Positions 35,011 through 48,545 of a stretch of DNA of 64,000 nucleotides are shown piece after piece (positions within the stretch are counted from its first letter, which is position 1; the number at the start of each line of letters is the position of its first letter). The stretch lies in NCBI GenBank assembly GCA_026874595.1, contig CM049316.1, positions 34,169,339 through 34,233,338 of the forward strand, read 5' to 3'. Below the pieces are notes generated by a model. The model was given only the letters and a program-made list of their open reading frames with translations. It was not told where the DNA came from and did no database searches. This stretch comes from Sipunculus nudus (Eukaryota > Annelida > Sipuncula > Golfingiida > Sipunculidae). The translations under genes and the position numbers were made by a program.

Positions 35011-36475
35011 AGGGTGCATACATTATTAAACCTGTTTGATTGATCTCGAATATAATATAAGAATATATGCCTATGACCATTTCTAAATAAGACAAAAAAC
35101 GAGACGAGATTTAAACCTCCAATATCATAACCAAGAAAAAATGAATCAGCTGGTCTCGAGGGCAGTGCCGACACCCCCATCGCTGTTCTAATCTGCAATA
35201 TTTTGTCTCGGATCAATAAACAAGTTCTCTTTTGAATCTTGTCCTCCAAATGTGCCACTACTTTCACTTTGCATATAAATTCGTAGCCACTGATATGTAG
35301 ATAACATAAAAGTTACGTTCATTAAACTGTTTTGAATAAAGGTTACAACTTTAGAGATTCTCCTTAATATTTTATATTATTTCATCGCTTTGTAAATGTC
35401 AATTTAAAAGAAAATATTTGAGGTTATTTGCTTAAATTTAATGCAACTGTTTAGGCAACATCAAACGCGGTTGTGCCTATAAATAAACATATGCATGTTA
35501 TAAATACGCTTACGAACTCAAGCGGCCTTTTGTTGTGTATATGAGATAATGGAGTTTGAAGGTCAGCTATGAGGCGGTCCATTACTAACTTACAAGGTTT
35601 GTCCATGCAACCGAGGAATAAATGAGCCTTCCACGTGCAGGTTAAACCATCCCTACGGCGCTCCGCTAGAAATCCATAATTTCATTAATGTGATACAAGT
35701 CAACGCCATATAATATGAGTATTGATAATTAATTTACAGCCAGACCTCCCCTGGGCTTGATTACCGCATTATCATCTCTCTGTAGTTACATAAGCTTCCT
35801 GTAAAGTGGGGTCATGGTATTTTGGTTTAAGAACTTAAACATCTGAGATTGAACCAGTACTGTCAAGGTGAAAAGTCATTTACCCTGACCACCAAGGGTG
35901 ACCTATATGTCACATTAATGCCAGATAAAACTTTAGTTGTTTCACGGAATGATGACAGTTTTTGACGGACAAATTTTAAATGTTCTTAGCGCTTGCTTAT
36001 ATTTGTAACTAGGGCCCTTGGCGCAATTCCTTCAAAGTATTCATAAGTGCTTCAGGGACACTAGATTACATGTTATATTGATGAGTTGTTCATATGCATA
36101 GTTTGAGGAATCGAGGCACACCATGTATTCTCCATGCATTCTACCTGCCGAATTCTATAATTTTATAGGCCTTAATATGGAAAGAATGACCATTCGCCCG
36201 TATTCTTTATTCCACTAGTACGTAGAGCAATCTATTTTTTTCCGCGTGGCCTAATGCCTAAATGCCAAGAGTTCTGGATTATTCCGAGCATACGATAATG
36301 CATTTTATCAGCTTCTTTGATCGCACGAATTTGCTTCATACTAATTAAACTGGCAGTGCCAGGCCGTGTCTTGGTCCTCACAAAGAAAAAAAGCTTGTAC
36401 TTTGTCTTCTACAAAGCTTACGGTCTGTCGCAGAATTATTGATACAGGTTTCTGGGCGTGGACCTGCTCCCGCCT
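35011..36475. other. Intergenic, nothing recognised
   Basis: No frame, domain or repeat that I can support. Confidence 0.4.
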
Positions 36476-36815
36476 TACGTAATTATTCCTGGTCCTCGTT
36501 CTGGAACAAAAATTAAATTACGTAATTATTCTCAGTCCCCGCTCTAGAACACGGATATGAATAACGTAATTATTCCCGGTCCTCGCTCTAGAACACGGAT
36601 ATAAATTACGTAATTATTCCAAGTCCACTTTCTAAAAGTTACGTATAGTAATTTTCCAGGGGGGACATTAAAGAAAAGAAATACATTTCTTTTTTCCCAG
36701 CCCCTGTTTTATAACAGGAATTAATTACATAATTATTCCGCGTCTTCTTTCTATAACAGGTATACATGACGTAATTACCCCTGTCCCCGTCATGTAACAA
36801 GGATAAATTACAAAA
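36476..36815. repeat. 44-bp tandem repeat, about six imperfect units
   Basis: TTACGTAATTATTC followed by a GGTCCTCGCTCTAGAACA-like stretch recurs at about 36476, 36519, 36562, 36606, 36725 and 36768. An interruption at about 36640-36720 separates the last two. TACGTA gives each unit a short palindrome. The minus-strand frame over it is not a gene. Confidence 0.8.
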
Positions 36816-38502
36816 TCTCCCTGCATCACTCCCAATGTGAAGCTTGCCATTGTGTACCTCTGAAGATAGAACACAATAAATATATATTATTTGTGTGTTT
36901 GTGGATTTGGGTTGATGATTGGCGTTTGTGTCTGTTTGCGTTTGTGTGTCGCTTATAGTGAGTGCCATGCATTTATCATCTCCTTGCCGTGTGCATGTTG
37001 AGCTTGTCTTCCAAAGATTAGTAAACAATGCTTGTTACCTCGGCAACATCATACATCATAGACCTACGTTAACTTGCATAAAGAGCATCCATTCTTAACC
37101 ATTATTTCTTTTTTAAAGTTACTTGAGAATGAAATATCTCTTGCATGACTTGACACTAGAGTAGGAGAAAAAGTAAGGTCATTTTTTTATCTGATCAGTT
37201 CGAACAAAGGGAGAGAAAGAGATCTGAAAATACAGGGGTATCTCTCTGTTACCTGCCCAGCTGCCGGAAGGAACATTTAGACAAAGGAGGTTTAGACTAA
37301 GGATGCTTACAGGTATAAAAACCAAATTTAAGCTTCATACCTTTGGAGTTAAAACTTTACATGCACACACGTCCGTCTATAAATTAAAAATAGGTCACTG
37401 TGGTTTACATGTATATGCCATGCCAGCGCTATTGTCTTCGGTTAACAGTGAAAGCGGCCAATAGTGATAAACATAAATATGTTGCAGTTTTTCCAAAAAC
37501 TGCTGAAAGGATTGTCTTTGAATTGTTTATGCTTTAATTAAACCTGACTCTGCTTGGTAGGCCATTGTCGCTATCTCTTTTTTCCCATATATCTAAAGTT
37601 CCCAGTTTACAAAATACTATGGCGTTTTTTACTGCGTCTGAAGCCAAATCTCAATCGTTTAAAACAACCAGAACCTGTTTATTTGATAAACTTGGTAATT
37701 TTTGTTCGTTAAGCAGGAACTTCAATGTTATTCACTGTAATTCAATCACAGCAATGTCTTCGCATAAACAGAAAAGCATTTGTGAATGGTTGTAGTACAC
37801 GGAAAACAGGGCTTTACTTAGAGGGATCGAATCAAGTACAAAGCATAATGAACTAACACGAACAATAGCGCCTTCGCTTTGAAATAAGATGGTACCTGCC
37901 AAAATACTGCCCTGAAACCGTTGGCTTACTCCTGTTCTCGAGTGTTAAAACAATGACCGGGCGCAATTATTGGGGACAACATAAACGTATTTTATTTAAG
38001 CTTAATTTCGGTGTTTCACAATCGATAACGTTCCTGTTTGGTCTACTCTTGTTTGGGATATGCAGCGCATGCGCAAAATCAGTTGTGAAATGCGGACTCT
38101 AGATGGCGTGCTCCGAATTCAGGTTCACTTTCCTTCGTGCACAGGGTTAACCAAACGGGTTCCGAACGAAATATTGACATACTTAGTTTGTGAATAGGCC
38201 CCTTTAATGTACTTTTAATATATATATTCAACAGGCGCGCCTGATTACATAAACCTCGTATTCTCCCTTTAAGGGGTGGGGTGGTGGTTTTAAACCCCCC
38301 CCCCCCACACCCTTTTTACAAGGAGGGAAGGTAAATGTGATCATCCCCCTGATATGAAGATATTAATATTTATATATTAGAAATAAACTGAAGCAATAAT
38401 TATAATAATAGACTTTGGTTCTTTTTCTTAATTTAATATGAAAAATGTTATATATAAACCTGGTTTAGAATTAACATATACTTGATACATTATACATTAC
38501 TT

Positions 38503-38505
<3 letters not shown>
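36816..38505. other. Intergenic, nothing recognised
   Basis: A C-run near 38296-38306 and short frames only. Confidence 0.4.
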
Positions 38506-38551
<46 letters not shown>

Positions 38552-38560
38552 TTATATATG
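38506..38560. repeat. (TA)n microsatellite
   Basis: TA run with a few TTTA interruptions at its right end. Confidence 0.9.
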
Positions 38561-40559
38561 TTATCGATAACAAATACAATAACTTTTCAAAGTAATCAAT
38601 TACAATTACAATAATTTTTTTTCGGAAAAGTAATCGATTTCAATTAAAATAACTTCTTATAGTAATTGTGTACTTTTATGTTTAAATGCTATTTCCTTAT
38701 GACAAGAACAGCATTTGGGTCAGAGATTAGTTTGAGCTCTTAATTTCTTTTAACAGTCTCAACAATTTAATAAACGAATTAAATTTAATTAAATAAATTT
38801 TACTGGAATGCTCTTGGATACAGATTCTATTCAAATTTTGATATGTGGTTTATATGTACAGGAAATACATTAATCAAAGCTAAGACAAATATAAGACACA
38901 ATTCCGACTATGGTTGAATCACAGGTCACTTTGCCAACCAGAACAATGGCGGCTCCAATCACGTGTCATTTCCACTGTAACTGCCGACAGTGTCAACTTA
39001 TACCCCATTCGGAAGTGACACAAAAAGTTTAATCTAATACACTTGTGAATTATATATGGGTGTCTGTTTATGAAAAAAAGGTGTCCCAAATTTGATTACC
39101 CTCCCACGCCTGCGGGTCAACTCCCCTGCCCTGAAGATAAATTGACGCCACTGTCCAGAGAACCAGTAATTCTCAAATTACTGATACAGAGATATAGTTC
39201 ACATTTACTAGTCCACCAGGATTAACTCCCCATTGTTTTACCTTTAAAACCCCTTTATTAGGAGGCTTGCCTAAAAACATAATTCAATCCATTAAAGTAG
39301 AAGCCATTTTTTTCAAAACTGCGAAATGTAACGGCAGTTATTCATTAATAATTAATAAGTATTGATAGTAAATGTAGCGGCTGGGGTTTATTTCAATAGA
39401 ACAAACTTTGATTATTCGTTAAAATGAGTGTTTATGGTGTTAATTCTAAAGCCTGGGGCCAACAAACACTACACGCACAGTAAATATCACCGGACTTTCT
39501 GTGAATGTTTCATGAGAGCCGAGGCTATCGACGAGGTGTTTTCCTGGCGCGAGATCTATCTGCGTTGCAACACTATAAATTTATTTAGTATACGTTAACA
39601 AGCGGACGTGCAGAACCCTGAGACTGAAATGCCAGAGCCATGTTAACCAAGAGAGCTAACAGGTGTTGAAGCATGATTTTTATAAGTTACACATTTGGAA
39701 AAATTAGAACAAAATAATGAAAAAATTAACTTACAGTAGCTTTTGTAGTTTCAGTTTTGGAAGGAAAAATCATGGGGAATATTGGTATTCTGTTTAGAAC
39801 ACTAGAATATATGTATTTATTATGTGTGCAATGTGCAAGGATTGAAATTTAGAAGTATGGTTGAAAAATATCAAGGAAATGTGCTTTGTATAAATTGTAT
39901 TTGATGAGGTCGTGTACAAAAACGTATGGAATATGTATCGAGCTTTGCCAAAAAAAAAGAATTTATAGTATAGCATTTTCATTTGTTTCACTCGGATATA
40001 AAATGATTAATGGAAAGTGAAAATTCACGTCACTTTTTTTATTACGTCATGTAAAGCTGATTTGATACACTCACTTTTAATGTCTATGCTCAAAGCAAAC
40101 TGCTTTGAATTTTGGGAAAAAATCTTTACAATTAACAAAAGGTATTCTTAAATGTGTACATTCATACTGACCAATCGTTACTTTTATCATTACGTTGTTT
40201 TAACTAAAATATTCGACTAAAACATGTATTTTGCCTCAAACCTCTTCACTACGTGTACAACTACACCATTTGTCAATGTAGTGTTATGATTAATTAATCT
40301 ACAGTTCCCAAGCAGCAGGATCGTATCATAGATAGTATGATCCTGCACTGTGCTTTGTTACCATGTCTTCAGAAAGAAGGTACATGTGGAGAGTTAATAC
40401 AAGATAGCACGAAAGGTATCAACACTATAATGGAAATATTAAATTCAGACCAATTAGACATATGGTCATGAATGATACTTTTGAATTTTACGAAACTTCA
40501 GGATATCAAAATGAACTATGACAATGCAGGAAGCAGTTTGAAGTTAACCAAAGAGATTC
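38561..40559. other. Intergenic, nothing recognised
   Basis: AT-rich, no supported feature. Confidence 0.4.
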
Positions 40560-40850
40560 GTTTGGAAGATAATCGAGCAGCGATATCTTAACCTGTCGTT
40601 TGTTATTTCTTATAAAATGCAAAAATGGTTTAACTCCTTCATATGATGTGATAAACTTGCAATGGCTATAGGCCCCCACCATTATTTCAACCCATAGCAC
40701 GCATCAAATCCTTCAAGGCTGCTACGATTTATGCGGGCAGTGTCCTTTGGAACGCCCTACCCCAACATCAAGTGCGCCCAAGTTAGCAGCGGTTTAAAAA
40801 AATATCGCGAGCATACTTCATTAGTCTTCCTGCAGTATCTTATCTTCTTG
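40560..40850 (+). pseudogene. Degraded LINE ORF2 C-terminus, second remnant
   Basis: Plus-strand fragments in shifting frames read DILTCRLLFLIKCKNGLTPS, then FKAATIYAGSVLWNALPQH, then QRFKKISRAYF. The order (a YKxxNGLxPxY-like block, SxxLWNxLP, FKxxLKxxF) fits the end of a non-LTR reverse transcriptase. Stops and frameshifts show it is dead. It differs in sequence from the remnant at 27985-28285. Confidence 0.6.
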
Positions 40851-41529
40851 TTGTATGATACATGATATACTATCGGTTTTTAAAATGTTGTCTGTCATAT
40901 TGATAACCTACACCCTTTTGACAACCCCGCAGGGTACACTCATTTGATAACCCCAAAACTGTCGATTTTACTACCCTGTGTTTTCAGTGTATGGGAGGGG
41001 AAAACCTACCTTTCTGAAGAATTTTTTTTGAATAGAGGCTGTTAAGATGTAATGAGGGATAAGTCTTCGGACAGTAAGCTTGTATTTTTTCCATTTCCCA
41101 GATCTATGTCGTAAATGAAGGCGCCCTCCATAAATTCGTCCTCTGTCAGAAGTATATATGGTCACATGCTCATCATTTAATTTCTATTGGCGGCAACCCT
41201 GGAGATTTGAACTGTCCCAATATACGGACTCCGAAAAAATAAGTACACGCCATATTAGAATACGTATTAAATGATCCTAGTAATTTAAGTGAACGTTTAC
41301 ATGCATGACGTCGCACGGTTACATATGAAAATTGACTTTTGATCGGTCACTTGAAATTATGAACTGTTGTTTACTTTGTTTTTTTTTGCATATTCTGCTA
41401 AGAGATCAGACTATCAGCCACAAACTAGAACTAGAATACGGGTAGTCGACTAGCGACTACGTGTATCCGCCTAAATCAGAGTGGAACGGGTGAAGTGAGG
41501 CATGGGTTGAGTGGCAAGGGGAAAATGAG
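40851..41529. other. Intergenic, nothing recognised
   Basis: No supported feature. Confidence 0.4.
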
Positions 41530-42760
41530 TGAAGTGTTGCATATTAGCATGGATGTCTGCAGCCAAATGGTGTATGTAGGTTGCGCCACCTACCACAAAA
41601 TCCAGAAAGCCATCCAAGTTGTATACATATGCAAAATTTGAGGCAGATAAGTCAAACCACTATATGTTTATGAGTGATTTTAGTCCGTGGCAGACAAACA
41701 GATGGACGCCGTGCAAAAATGGTTGAAGGTGGTGCCACCAGTTTTGCGTATGATAAAGAGCTATGTGAGAACTATACACATGCAAAACTTTGGCCCAATC
41801 GGTCAAACGGTTCCCAAGATATGAGCTTGGATGTCTGCTGCATTAACTAGAATGCAGGTGGCCCCACCTGTCATAAAATCAAGAGAACTGTCGGGGATGT
41901 ATAAACCTGCAAAATTTTAGGCAGATATGTCAAACCACTGCCGAGATATGAGTGATTTTATCCCATGGCAGACAAACAGACGGGAGCTGTGCAAAAATGG
42001 CTGCAGGTGGCACCACCAGTTTTGCGTATGATAAAAGCTATGTGAGATCTATACACATGCAAAATTTTGGCCCAATCGGTCAAACGGTTCCGGAGATATG
42101 AGCTTGGATGTCTGCAGCATAAACGTGAATGTAGGTGGCGCCACCTGTCATAAAATCAAAAAAGCTATCCAGGATGTATACACATGCCGATTTTCAGGTG
42201 AATTAGTCAAATCACTGCAGAGATATGAGTGATTTTATCCCATGGCAAACTAACAGACGGGAGCTGTGCAAAAATGGCTGCAGGTGGCGCCACCAGTTTT
42301 GCGTATGATAAAGAGCTATGTGAGATCTATACACATGCAAAAGTTTGGCCCAATCAGTCAAACGGTTCCCGAGATATAAGCTTGGATGTCTGCAGCGTAA
42401 ACGTGAATGTAGGTGGCGCCACCTGTCATAAAATCAGAAAAGCTATCTAGGATGTATACGCATGCCGAATTTCAGGTGAATTAGTCAAATCACTGCAGAG
42501 ATATGAGTGTTTTTAACCCAAGTCAGACGAACAGATGGACACTGTGCAAACATGGTTGCAGGTGGCGCCACTATTTCTTGTGTATGTTATAAAGCTCTCC
42601 AAGGGCTACATTTGTGCAAAAAAAATTTTCCTGATCCGTCAAACGGTTCCCGAGATATGTGGGTTTATGTGTGGAAACAGACGCACAAACGGACGCAGAG
42701 CGCAGGGGAAAGGTCAGAGGTCAAAACAAAATCGGGGCGCAGCAGTTCACATGTGACCCG
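41530..42760. repeat. Alternating 149/129-bp tandem repeat built around a GGTGGCGCCACC palindrome
   Basis: The 12-bp palindrome GGTGGCGCCACC or a one- to two-base variant occurs at 41579, 41728, 41857, 42006, 42134, 42283, 42412 and 42561. The spacings are 149, 129, 149, 128, 149, 129 and 149 bp, a dimeric repeat of about 278 bp. Each half also has TGCAAAATTTTGGCC-like and GTCAAACGGTTCCCGAGATA-like sequences and ends near AGACAAACAGACGG. Such tails resemble the 3' ends of some LINEs, which is only a recollection. Frames at 42229-42767 come from the repeat. Confidence 0.9.
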
Positions 42761-42861
42761 AGCATAATCCTGGGTTTCGTAAAATTCCGCCCAGCGGTTA
42801 CGGAGGAGTTCTCCGGACACCTACGCGGCGGCGGCGGCGGCGGCGTACAGCTGAAAACATA

Positions 42862-42891
42862 GTATCCGCAAAACTCTGTTTTGGCGGATAC
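42862..42891. repeat. Hairpin GTATCCGC ... GCGGATAC
   Basis: GTATCCGCAAAAC, a TCT loop, then GTTTTGGCGGATAC: a 13-bp stem with one bulged G. A GGC trinucleotide run lies just upstream (about 42828-42844). Confidence 0.7.
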
Positions 42892-43350
42892 AATTAGGTT
42901 AACCACCAACACCAAATATTCCAGTTTATTGTCATATGCATATGGTATTGATCATAAATAAAAGAAGATCTAACAAGCTTATATGGAGAGAAAAATGACT
43001 GTGCAACATGCAAATGTATCCGTATTTTCCTGTTAATCATGCAAATGGTGAACCTGTACTGGTAATGAGGCGGATTTGGTTAAACAGACATAGATTCCAT
43101 CAGACACCAATTAACTGGGCCATAAAACAGCCTATTGAGATCGCATTGTTGTACATCAGGCCTTGGGTAATTGAGTTCTGAAGTGTAAGCCTCGGTTTTC
43201 CAAATGAAAAACTGAGGTGACACCGTGGGAAATATATCATGGTTAAAAAAAAATATCAAACAAATACCACACGGGCACCAGAAAATTAGTATCATGTCAA
43301 AGACTGACTCTATTAATGTCAGGGTGTTTCTCTCAGCCTTACCAACCCCC

Positions 43351-43396
<46 letters not shown>

Positions 43397-45800
43397 ATTC
43401 CCTCTCTCTCTCTCTTTCTTTTTCTGTCTACCTTTTTGTCTGTCTGTCTCTCTCTTTCTCTCTCCCTTGCCAATAAGAACAGCTACATTGTTAATAGACA
43501 GATAATTTCTTGTATATCAGCATACATTACATGCAGGTTAAATCGTCATTCCGGAGTCAACTATATTATCGTCACATCACAAAACTTTTATATTTTGAGG
43601 ATTAATAACAGAAGTAAATAACCTTCTCTGCCTGGATCAATTAACTTAACACACACACACACACACATATATGCCTTGTTTGGCATATGATATGCGTTCT
43701 TTATACAACCCTTTAGGTACACTAGGTTCTAGAAAAGTCGCAAAATATGCTGTGTCTCTTCGCTAACTCAGGAGCATACGTATAGCATATCATATTCCTG
43801 TCCATACGAGTTATGAGGTCCGCTACGACGAGAGAAAGGTTAGTTAATATTCGATCATCCCAGGCTCGTTTACTTCCTTAAATTACTTCTCCTATAGTTG
43901 TAGCACTGAAACACATGGAAATACACAACTATACACACATGGAGCAAGGAACAATTTTGAAAATGATTTACTAATGCGCGCCCTATATGCCCTATATTAT
44001 TAAAAATATTGTTATTATTAATAATAATTAATTGAAGGCGTACTTATGTGTTTGTATGTGTATCTACGGTTAGCAGCCATCAGAACATTAACGTAGCCCG
44101 TTAGCGTGCCGATGGACAGCGTTTGAAGTACGCAGGGACCAGGCAATTGATTAGTAAATCACTGTTGAGTTTGGTTATTTGATTACAGTTCCGGCTTTGT
44201 TTGGCCTTCCTCAGCTCGCTAACCATTGATTCCCTTATCGACGGCACGCAGGAAGCTATGCTTCCGTTCAGATTTAACAGCTTATTCCTGCTGTACCGAT
44301 GACTTTAAACACGGAGACAAGGTTCACGAGAAAGCCGGGAGGCTAATACCTTGAGTAGGTAGATGGCATGATCACGCTGTGCTAAGCTCTTCTTGTACCA
44401 GTTCATCTGATTACTGAGTTTTGAGTGACACCGTGGCTTTATAGGACATTTAAAAGGCAAAAGCTGCCCAAACACCATGAGACCTTCCGGTGTACGCTAG
44501 GTGAACAGCGGTTTGACTCTCCGAAGACCCACTTGCAGAACTGACTAATTTTTGTTATTAATAACATGTTTTAACATTGATTAAACAGTTTAACATTATT
44601 TAGTTGCATTGTTACGAATTGCGGTCCTAGACGCAGTGTGCATATGCCATTAAAAGAGGAGCATTCAGATCTGAGGGAGTTAGTGTGTGTACGCTCCTAC
44701 AGAGTTTATATCAATACCCATTATTATGCACACACTGCATTGCACAGTACGCTCTCATTTAAAATAAACCCCCACTTTCGATAATCCAATAATCTCTCTC
44801 AACAGCTGTCATGTGCGAGAAGGATTCGTTATAAATCAGCAAACTGGTAAATCACTCCGAATGTTTGTTGTCTTTCTGACAGCACACAAACATGTTCCCC
44901 TCTGGTTATGTGATTGATATCATGAGATAAACAGGAAATGACGATGGTTACCATAATAATGGGATTTCTTTGTTGTGACATTAACACGCATAATTGTGTG
45001 TTGAATCTATGAGCATAGCGTAATGTTCAGTTTACCAGAGGGATGGCCTTTAAACTGGAGTTAGCTGTATGACTGGCGTCACAACTCGAAGTAGGCCCTA
45101 TCAGTATAATATATATGCCTCAATGTTTATCAACGGCTATGATTTTATACTCTGTTAGCTGGTATAAAGGTAGGCTAACGATGGTCCAGAATTCAGTCTC
45201 AGTACATAAGACCACACGAGATTGTTTCAGTCCCTTTATTCTGTTTTAGCCATTTGCTCTTTCTAAATCTTTCCTTTCAGGTAAATCCCGAGTTCCCATT
45301 TTGATATTTTGACACCACGCAACATAAAATTCCGTAACAGCTTATTAAAATACTTAACATGCGCCCTTTTCAATGTCCTTAATTACTTTAATTACATATG
45401 CATTCCCTCAGGCGGTGATAATATTTCGTAAGAACATTAATACATGTATTTAATTTTTTTTAACCCATTCAAGACAATATGGATATCTTTTTGTATCCAC
45501 TCTCTCTGTATTATATGATCGTTCTATAAGGGAACAAAACTGTTCATAGAAATAATTAGTATATTTATCATGGGCGGATTTAGAGGGTGCGCAGGGATGC
45601 GCGAGCCATCTCTTTCGACCTGAAACTATAGAAAATAAAATAATATACGCTTAATAACGAAATGCAGCGCTGGTTTTGTGTCTCGCATGGATTTATTCAC
45701 TATAATTCTGCATGCATGAGTTATATATGAAACTACAAGTACTCGCGGCACACTTGTTTACCGGTGCCAGGGTACCGAACCTCCTCTTTTCTATATATTT
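42892..45800. other. Intergenic with CT and AC microsatellites
   Basis: CT-rich runs lie at about 43350-43462 and an (AC)n run at about 43651-43668. No gene is supported. The Ser/Leu-rich frames at 43225-43621 are translations of the CT run. Confidence 0.5.
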
Positions 45801-45945
45801 ATACAGTACAACCTCCGAATAATGGACACAGGCGGGACCGAACATTTTGCCCGCAATACAGAGGGACCCTTAGGGTATTGGGGGGGGGGGGTTGTGGATT
45901 TCGGGATCTACTTTCAAGGACCACTCGTAAGTGGCCATATTGTTA
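45801..45945 (+). repeat. Possible pogo/Tigger-like transposon end
   Basis: TA then CAGTACAACCTCCGAATAATGGACACAGGCG-like sequence (first 20 bases CAGTACAACCTCCGAATAAT), similar in form to the start at 21858. A run of G lies at about 45881-45892. No opposite end was found. Confidence 0.4.
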
Positions 45946-45965
45946 AGAAGACAAATTGCTTAGGG

Positions 45966-46050
45966 GAAAAATACTGAGCCGATCCAGGTTACGAACCCAT
46001 GTTGTTGGCGCACAAGTCCGGCGAACCAACCGCTTCGCTAGCAAAGCAAG
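45966..46050 (-). repeat. tRNA-like SINE head
   Basis: The minus strand has A-box TAGCGAAGCGGTTGG (46040-46026) and, 43-44 bases further as in a tRNA, B-box-like GGGTTCGTAACC (about 45998-45987). The bases where acceptor stems would be do not pair, so it is a SINE head or decayed tRNA, not a working tRNA gene. Confidence 0.5.
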
Positions 46051-46701
46051 CTTCACTATCGAGAAAGTTCGGTCCGCTTTTATGTCACCCCGTAACAATA
46101 TATATATATATATTGTTATCCAGTGATTTACATGAAGCATAAATGTGACGGGACGAAAGGCACTCATGCTTTTCCATTAGCAAGAATCTGATTACCCGTT
46201 TGTAATATGAATATTTACTAAAGCATACCGCATTGGGGACACCGGTTCACGCTTCCCATGCATTAAACTGGTGAATCATGCTATGTCCTCGCACAGGATG
46301 ATAATACAAATGCATACGTACGATGTTTATTTATACTGTCAGAACCTATGTAAGTCCTTCTTCAATTGATTTTGAAATCTCTCAGCTGTATTTTTAAACT
46401 ATTAATGTATGTATAATGCGAATTTATAAAATAAGATTGGGTATTGAATTAATGGTGGTCAGCGTCTTATATCCCTAGTGTAAAAATATTCCTCAGTTGT
46501 TGTATAAATGATACAGGGCGGCAATGTCCTGATAATAGCCGCCATGATTATTTCAAAACTTCTGCAGATGGTGCGGCTAATTAAATACTGCATTATTGAT
46601 ATATTATAATGAAAGCTGGTGGGCACTTCCTTCAATCGACAATACCTCCTCAGGCTTACGCCAAGGTTGTAATGCCCGAGGAAGCAATATTGTTTTACGT
46701 C

Positions 46702-47329
46702 TTAAGGTGGTTTTCCATAATTGCGTATAGTCTGGATGCGTAATCCGTATCCGCAAAGTTTTACAAAATTACGTATGCGTAGTCCCCTACACCGTGTTGA
46801 TAAGTGCGCTATAATTGAATATTTTCTTTATTGCAAGCGATTCCACCATATATTTATTAAACATTTCTATTTATTAGCAACAAAAGCTTGTTTTAATCAA
46901 TCATAATAATATTTACAATATTTCGAATTTTCGAAAATATTTGTGATATTTTATACGCGGTTCTTGTGTTTACACTTCAAAGATTTAGAATATCATTTGT
47001 GGATGATATAAAGGGGGCCACACAATTCAGCAAATAATATACTTGGTTTCCAAAAGATTGGTGAAAGAAAAGCAATTAACACCAGCCAAGAGTAGAGCAT
47101 GTTCATACAACATGGCCTGAAAAGGAAAACTACATCCTAAAATATGAAACTGACCAGGTAAGGCGGATACAGACTACGCATACGGACTACGCATGCGGAC
47201 TACTCATACGAATAAACAGAAACGACTCCGTTTAAAACCCTAAAAAACGGGGGGTTTTTTGCGGACATTGCATGGACTAGGCATAGGCATTATGGACACC
47301 AAATACGCATAAGAAAATCCGCCTTTAGT
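46702..47329. mobile_element. Inverted-repeat element of about 630 bp (non-autonomous DNA transposon)
   Basis: The left end TTAAGGTGGTTTTCCATAAT followed by TGCGTAT mirrors the right end, whose inverse complement reads TAAAGGCGGATTTTCTTATG and CGTAT. Internal copies of AAGGCGGATAC and CATACGGACTACGCATGCGG repeat the end motifs. The target-site duplication is not clear. Confidence 0.45.
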
Positions 47330-48545
47330 AGAACACATGTTTTTCGATATTTAACTGGTGAACTATTGGTTCAGAAGAAAATAAAGAAAGGTCGAATACA
47401 CAGATGCAGATGTAAACGCATGTGATTATTTTTAGCATATGGAGGTAATGAACGCATGTAAAGCCTTTTTGCACATGTACTCTGCGTTGATCTATCGGCC
47501 ACTTAGTGTATGGTAACTGACATTTTAACGGAGTTAGTCACCTCCTTATCTGTAGAATTTATGTGATTTCTGTCGCACTTGGTGAACCTGTGAGGAATTT
47601 CGAAGGTCACAAGGTGCAAAACGCCATTTGTTAAAGTCTGACTTGCCGCCAAGTGTGCTTTGCTGAATGTGTTTTGACTTTATTGGCGGGCCATACACAT
47701 GTTAAACAAATATAAATACTACCCAGTAAACCCGGTAACCGGGCTTTTAATCGGGGTATTAAATTATATGAGGAATGTTGGCTCATTTTTTTCTAAAATT
47801 TGAAATAAATTATAGTTTGTCAGTGGGATAGTGTCTCAATAAGATATGTACAAATAGTTTCACGGTTATTCTGTGGCGCTCTGCTCGTGGCAAGAAATTC
47901 ATACATCGACAGGTTTACCTTGAAGACCGGGTATGTGATGATGTATACATTTGCCAACCGGAATGGGACGGGGACGCATTCAGATTTTCGAAGGTCTTTG
48001 ACTGGTTACATATATTGTTATTGTTAGGCCAGATTGATATAAGGAAGATATGAATGATGATTTAAACGTATATTTTTAGGCAAGGATGCTGTTCCGATAG
48101 AAAGAAATTTGCATATACATACCTCGTTAGTAGCAGAAGCGGATCCGAGGGACCCCTCCTTATTTTCTGTTTTTTTAAGGTTTCGTACCATAACAAAAAT
48201 TAAGTAAATGAAGCAAATATAGAGTATGCATCGACAAATATAAACAAGAGAAGATATTTGTCCTTGAAACATATTTTATATATTGATATGTGGATCTGTC
48301 ATGCGGAGTAATATCCATATTGTAAATATAAACCGAAACATATGCACCTGATTCCAGGTGTTTACGAAATTGTAGAAGTTGAAATGCAGGGTGATAGTGC
48401 AGCGACACTTTTGTGGTCATTGAAACATCATGCAAAAGGATTACTTCGGTGAATTGGTGGATTCATCATAACATGCTGACATAATAAATGAGTGCTAAGC
48501 GCTCATATTTACTGACCCTTTCAAGTAGGTCAGCGACAGGGTCAA
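47330..48545. other. Intergenic, nothing recognised
   Basis: AT-rich. A short GCGGATCC repeat relative lies near 48139. Confidence 0.4.

Noticed and set aside
34490-35095. 201-codon minus-strand Leu/Gly-rich protein
   Set aside because: It is the translation of a 120-bp minisatellite. Several frames on both strands are equally open.
36639-37028. 129-codon minus-strand frame
   Set aside because: It overlaps the 44-bp repeats and simple Thr/Gln-rich DNA, with no domain or splice evidence.
42229-42862. Several short plus-strand frames
   Set aside because: They are translations of the 149/129-bp tandem repeat and its G+C-rich flank.
45966-46050. Functional tRNA gene, minus strand
   Set aside because: A and B boxes are spaced correctly, but the acceptor stem does not pair and the T stem is poor. 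SINE head preferred.
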